NCBI RefSeq assembly: GCF_021130785.1
Contig: NC_060213.1
Span: forward strand, 100,945,501-101,009,500
Source: Homalodisca vitripennis
Taxonomy: Eukaryota > Arthropoda > Insecta > Hemiptera > Cicadellidae
Direction: 5' to 3'
DNA length: 64,000 nucleotides
Shown here: positions 59,887-64,000 of the stretch, piece after piece
Numbering within the stretch: position 1 is the first letter of the stretch
Layout: the number at the start of each line of letters is the position of its first letter
The notes under the pieces: generated by a model
The model's input: the letters and a program-made list of their open reading frames with translations, nothing else
Database searches by the model: none
Told to the model about the DNA's origin: nothing
Program-made: the position numbers and the translations under genes

Positions 59887-61215
59887 ACTATTTAAATTAT
59901 TCTTTTTAATTTTGTGTTTATAAACAGCAATGTAAAAATTTTTAGGCCAGAACTTATATATTACCGTATTGGAATTATCCGAATAAAACCCAAGTTGGTG
60001 GTATCATGATGTACTATGTCCTGTTTAAAAACGTCTGGCCTCAAAGTTTAAACATTTCGCCATAAATTGGTCTGTAGCTGTTTTGTTTTAAATTAACCGA
60101 ACGAAAATCAAGTTCTTGCGTTATTTAAATATAAAAAAATATTTCATTATTGTTGCATGTTAAAACCATTTCGTAAACAGAATGTAGAATTTCCTCAACT
60201 AGTGAAATAATAATAGTTAACTACTTATTGACCACAATAATGCTTGATAAAAACAAAAATTTAACACTGCACGAATATGGTAATTTGTTCGAAAACATTC
60301 AGGATCAGTACATATAAAAATGTGGGTAAAATTTTCGATGAATAATAACCTGCAATAGAGGCAGTTTTAAGGTCCGTAAAAGTGTGCAGTAAGAACGTCA
60401 AACGTTACTGCATATGGTTGACATAGAGTATAAAACAGAGACTTATTGTGCATCAGAGTGTGTATAAACTGTAACTGTACAACTCGGAGTGGATTTAGTA
60501 TTAGTGTTATTATCGGAGCGAATAATAACAGTATTCCAGCAATTGGCGAGTTCCATTTTAAGGATAATTCGGCATCACAACGGACTTTCTGTTAATTAAA
60601 ATGCCTCCGTTCACAAAAAAATTGAAATTTGGATTTATTTTTAGAATAGTCAGGAAAAAAGGAAATGCATTTGTGGCAGTTATGATTTTACAACACTGAT
60701 ATACATGAGAAAACACATGAGAACAATACTAAATAACACAAAAAGGTTCTCCGTATTTTAAGTCTGTTATGTTTTTTCTTTATCCGTATGAGAGGAGTTT
60801 GGATAACTGGGAAAAGAATTATAGAACAAAATTTAGTTATCTCATCTATTTATTCTGACCATCCTATATTTCTGAACAATTGAATGTTTTAAATATATTC
60901 TGCTCTTTTGGGAGGAATTGCTAAGCTAAGCTATAATTTTCTGATTTAAAAATTATTAATCTGAATAAAATTCAACTAGTTTTTAATACAAATTTATTCC
61001 ATTGTCGTTTAGTTTTGAATAATTGTAAGTTTTTAGAGGATTGAAATTAGATGTTAAGGAATAAAATTACTTATTGCTATAACTGCTGCTAGGTGTGAAG
61101 CCAAAAATAAATAAAATATTATGAACACTTAATTACTGTTAGTCTGAATACGCTAAAGTATTCATGCAGTATCTAGCAAATTGAAGGCGTTTATTGTTGG
61201 TTTCGTTAGTAAGGC
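59887..61215. other. Rest of the D2 insertion, origin unknown
   Basis: Absent from D1. No open frame of note on either strand. Plus-strand agtataaaacag at 60427-60438 followed by gcatcagagtg resembles an arthropod core promoter (TATA and initiator), and an ATG at 60601 opens only 32 codons. This could be a decayed LINE 5' part, a solo LTR or unrelated DNA; none is supported. Confidence 0.35.
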
Positions 61216-61358
61216 GTATAGACCTGTGAGCCGACAATCACGAATCATTTTTAAAATTATATCAGAATTTTGTACTTTTTTTTACCACAAAAATAACATT
61301 TTGTATCAATCATTGTAAAAAGTTACTAACCATATAAAAGTCAGCTCACAGGTCTACG
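61216..61358. mobile_element. Short fold-back element
   Basis: Left end gtatagacctgtgagccgac (61216-61235) is nearly the complement of the right end gtcagctcacaggtctacg (61340-61358). About 105 bp of AT-rich sequence lies between. Size and ends suit a MITE. It is the last part of the insertion before D sequence resumes near 61390. Confidence 0.5.
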
Positions 61359-61611
61359 TTTTGAAAAAAGCTTTGTCGTACATTAAAATAAACCACACCA
61401 TATTTTTGTACGAAATTTGTACCATTTTGTACCACCAAGTTTTATTTTTGTACCAGTCAAATAACGGCTGAGAAAAATATGTTTTGCTCAACATGATGGA
61501 AGAGAACTAGACGTGCCCTTAGTGACGATACCGCTATTTAAACCATACTCAACAATACTTAATTTTAGGTTGCAACTGAAATAATTGTTGGATATTAGTT
61601 TTATTCGTGCG

Positions 61612-61765
61612 CATAAAGGTAAAGGTAAAGAATATGCTATTTTACCAGATGAGATTAGGGCTAAGAAGAAGATCGCTCGGCGGTCACCCATGTAAGGAGC
61701 AGCCACGCTCGACGTTGCTTGACTCGGTTACCTTGTGATAACCACCATATCCGCTAGACTACGTC
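61612..61765 (-). mobile_element. 5S rRNA-derived SINE (D2)
   Basis: Homologue of 33564-33712 and closer to the 5S consensus: on the minus strand it reads CTTACATGGGTGACCGCC where D1 has CTTACACGGTTGACCGCC. The box A-like complement gctcgacgttgctt is at 61707-61720 and the box C-like complement at 61679-61690. A tRNA box A-like TAGTCTAGCGGATATGGTGG precedes it. Confidence 0.72.
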
Positions 61766-63239
61766 ATGTGCAATTAACCTGATATTACTATTAATTAGTA
61801 TATGAACATTTATATTGAATAAGTCAGCTTAGAAATATTCATTTTCTGCACACTTTAGAAAACTCAATTGGTCTGCTAGGAGTATCTGGTAGACTATTAC
61901 TTGTAACAGGCAGAGGGGCCGTATTGAAAACGCTTATACGTATTGAAAACTGTCAATAAATCTTTGTCAATAAGAAAACTGTAAAGCGCACTTTATAGTG
62001 GCCATAAAAATCTCAATAGCTTTCTGCATGTGGATACTAGTTATTTACAGAAGAGAGGTTTACCCAGAATATTGAAAATTTTGTATTTTATGGGATACTC
62101 TGTTTATATGAAGTTTTAGAGTAATGAAATCTTACAATAGATGTATATTATGTTAAGGTAAAGGTTATCTTATCAAGATACATTAAGATTCTGCAATATA
62201 TTCTGGCTCGTTGTGCAAAGTAATGTCCGTTTAAGGCGCTCAACCGAAACCTTAACGTTAACAAGAAACCTTCCAGAGCGTATCTAGCTATAATATGGTC
62301 ATTTCATAAAAGATATCATAAAAGATGCAATTTAGCAGACATGATCACACTACTCAAAAACTTATATTTGCCATGAACCCCAACACCGATAATCTCCGTG
62401 CTCTCTCCTGTCTCACTTTATAAGGATATATTCTTTATTGTCTCCAACAGTGTAGTCACAAGGAATTACAAATTTAAATAGTAAAAATTCTCTAATGTCA
62501 TAATATAAGTGGAAGAACGCAGTTTACGATTTATACTGTCCTTATAATACTACGAAAGGTTCTAAGGGGTATACTTTAAGTAAACGAAGTATACATAAGG
62601 AGTCTTGCTTAAGATTTTGAGTGACTTCAACTTTAAATTGATCTTCACAGCTAATGTAGTTACTCCTATACAGGTGCGAATGACCTTCAGAGTAAACTTT
62701 ACTGAGACCCTAACATGAACTGCGAGAAGTCAGCATGCAGCTGAACTTTTTTGAAATGAGAGATGGTTTATCAGATTTCTACTGGCTCATCACAAGTGGG
62801 AGATCTTGAAAATCTGGAATTAAGATAGGGGGGAGGGTCAAGACATACAAATTCGCAATCCACGACGTTTCCTAGTTACTCATTTAAGAGGAGATCATTC
62901 TCAATATTTATAAGTTTAGTAAAGAGATTAGGACCATTATAATATTAATGTCAGCTAGTCTTAAAACGCACATTTTACAAATATGTCGAATCAAAACAAA
63001 ATATAAAAGTTAACTCTGTGCGGTAAAGTTGTAGGGATTTAGAGCCGTCGCTACCGAGCCCAGTCATAAATAAACTAAAGCGGCAGAAAGTCAAAAACCT
63101 ATAAACCAAAGCTCTTTGCAGCAACAAGTGCATATAAATGTTGCAGCAATACTCCTTTTATTGCAGTATGGATTATGTCTTTACTATTCTGGCGCTATAT
63201 AAATCCTTCCATGCTGTTATTTTGATTTTTTTCAATATA
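61766..63239. other. D2 sequence without a recognised gene
   Basis: Collinear with D1 33713-35303 except 62008-62150, where D1 has microsatellites. Nothing recognised. Confidence 0.5.
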
Positions 63240-63755
63240 CACAGGATGAAAATAAAGTTACCGCACATTTTAGTGGAAATTTATTAAACATTTAGCGTAT
63301 TTTCCGCAGTAGGTCCACAAATCAGTCCACTTCAGTCTGGAGACACAGCCACTAGAACGAACTAAGAACAGTTTATGGTTGCAGAGAGAACAGTTACAGC
63401 ACACACATCCACTTTGGAGCCACAGGTGGTAGAATATGTGATTAAGGATGAGTTGATATCCAGCAGGATATGCTGTCCTTAACTACCTGAATGTAATGTT
63501 CCCTGGTGGATAAGCTGGTCGTGCGTAACAAAGGATATACTCACTAGCTCACCAGAAGTGACTCCATTAGATATTTTCGCTTGGGGATTTATCAAGTCTG
63601 AGGAGTACCAGGTGAAGATTACATCATACCGCAATTGAAACAATGAATAAGAGACGCACAGGCACAAATTTAATTCGCTATTTTGAACAGTATAAGAAAA
63701 CGCTGTGGGAGAATGTTGGCGGCCGTATTTAGACTTGGAGGACAATCATGTATAA
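63240..63755 (+). pseudogene. Tc1/mariner-type transposase relic (D2)
   Basis: Better copy of 35304-35790. The stretch SPEVTPLDIFAWGFIKS (63549-63600) is uninterrupted and fits the mariner pattern SPDLTPLDFFLWGFIKS, which includes the third catalytic-region aspartate. A FPGG word precedes it near 63500, and LKQ-IRDAQAQI and KRCGRMLAAVFRLGGQ follow in another frame. Stops and frameshifts elsewhere show it is dead. The minus-strand frame 63745-63479 is an antisense shadow. Confidence 0.75.
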
Positions 63756-63767
63756 TTAAGTACAGTA

Positions 63768-63866
63768 CAATGAAGATGTCATATTTTACGGCGAAGTTAG
63801 GGCTAAGAAGCCCTTCCTAAGACAACCTGGGTACCAGCGGCTTAAAGGTGACTTACGATTTACTAA
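63768..63866 (-). mobile_element. SINE fragment sharing the 5S-SINE body (D2)
   Basis: Homologue of 35805-35905, with the same CTTAGCCCTAACTTCGCCG word on the minus strand and few changes. Confidence 0.5.
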
Positions 63867-64000
63867 AAATTGCCTGTCAGAATCATATTTCAATAATACA
63901 TTTTAATATTTAAATATTCGCTAAAGCTCAGCCAAATCTCATGGAATGACATGCACCAAACTCAGTCTTGCTCTTATAAAAATGAACATTCATGCAAAAT

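Larger units (their letters stand above)
49367..64000 (+). repeat. Block D2: second copy of the D unit
   Basis: Collinear with D1 from its first base to the window end. Differences from D1 are a replacement at 50440-50992, a SINE at 51096-51334, an insertion of about 4.9 kb at 56528-61390, loss of D1 27105-27243, and different sequence at 62008-62150. Because C+D2 repeats B+D1 in order and orientation, the composite A+D unit was duplicated in tandem. Confidence 0.92.

Noticed and set aside
60427..60698. TATA box, initiator and a 32-codon frame from 60601 as a gene start
   Set aside because: The frame stops after 32 codons and no splice site or longer coding sequence follows; the core promoter match is short.
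1..64000. CRISPR array, prokaryotic operon or phage-type defence system
   Set aside because: No regularly spaced repeats, no tightly packed long frames and no ribosome-binding sites; the repeats present are eukaryotic mobile elements.

Overview
This window reads as arthropod (probably insect) nuclear DNA. It is very AT-rich and has no operons and no intact host gene. Its recognisable content is insect-type mobile DNA: three families of non-LTR retrotransposon (LINE), a Tc1/mariner-type transposase relic, a cut-and-paste element with a D-x-C-x-G-Q-N-K transposase fragment, tRNA- and 5S-rRNA-derived SINEs, fold-back MITEs and microsatellites. The species cannot be named from the sequence. Most open frames are chance frames or antisense shadows of relics. 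All identities and block borders were judged by eye, not by alignment.

The layout is a set of large segmental duplications. Block A (916-10086, plus) is followed after only 14 bp by its inverted copy A' (10101-20592, minus), giving an almost perfect palindrome with arms of about 9.2 kb. At 20591 A' joins block B (20591-26970), a diverged third copy in A orientation. B runs into block D1 (26972-36050 and perhaps beyond). After a unique stretch (36050-40574) the order repeats as block C (40575-49366, another A-type copy) and block D2 (49367 to the window end). The order is therefore A>, <A', B>D1>, spacer, C>D2>: a tandem duplication of a composite A+D unit preceded by a fresh inverted duplication.

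Shared changes give a relative history. A and A' both lack about 225 bp near 3405, about 120 bp near 8120 and 34 bp inside a LINE, all of which C has (B has the first two and never had the LINE). A' was therefore copied from A, or the reverse, after those losses. A' alone then gained a 1.31-kb DNA transposon (13863-15171). The palindrome centre lies inside the GVPQGS codons of the reverse transcriptase of a LINE that reads towards its 3' end at 9031. B has the empty site for that LINE.

D2 differs from D1 by several insertions: a LINE 5' fragment encoding a PHD-type zinc finger (50440-50992), a complete tRNA-derived SINE with 18-bp target duplications (51096-51334), and a segment of nearly 5 kb (56528-61390) holding a LINE with endonuclease and reverse transcriptase. 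That LINE is broken by a homopolymer frameshift, a second frame break and a perfect 29-bp hairpin. Two tracts shared by D1 and D2 are far more alike than their surroundings: 30530-31090 with 53397-53955, and 32577-32760 with 55749-55934. The first holds a splice-site-flanked, non-coding exon-like interval; the second holds a TATA-like site with paired TGGCCCACG motifs.
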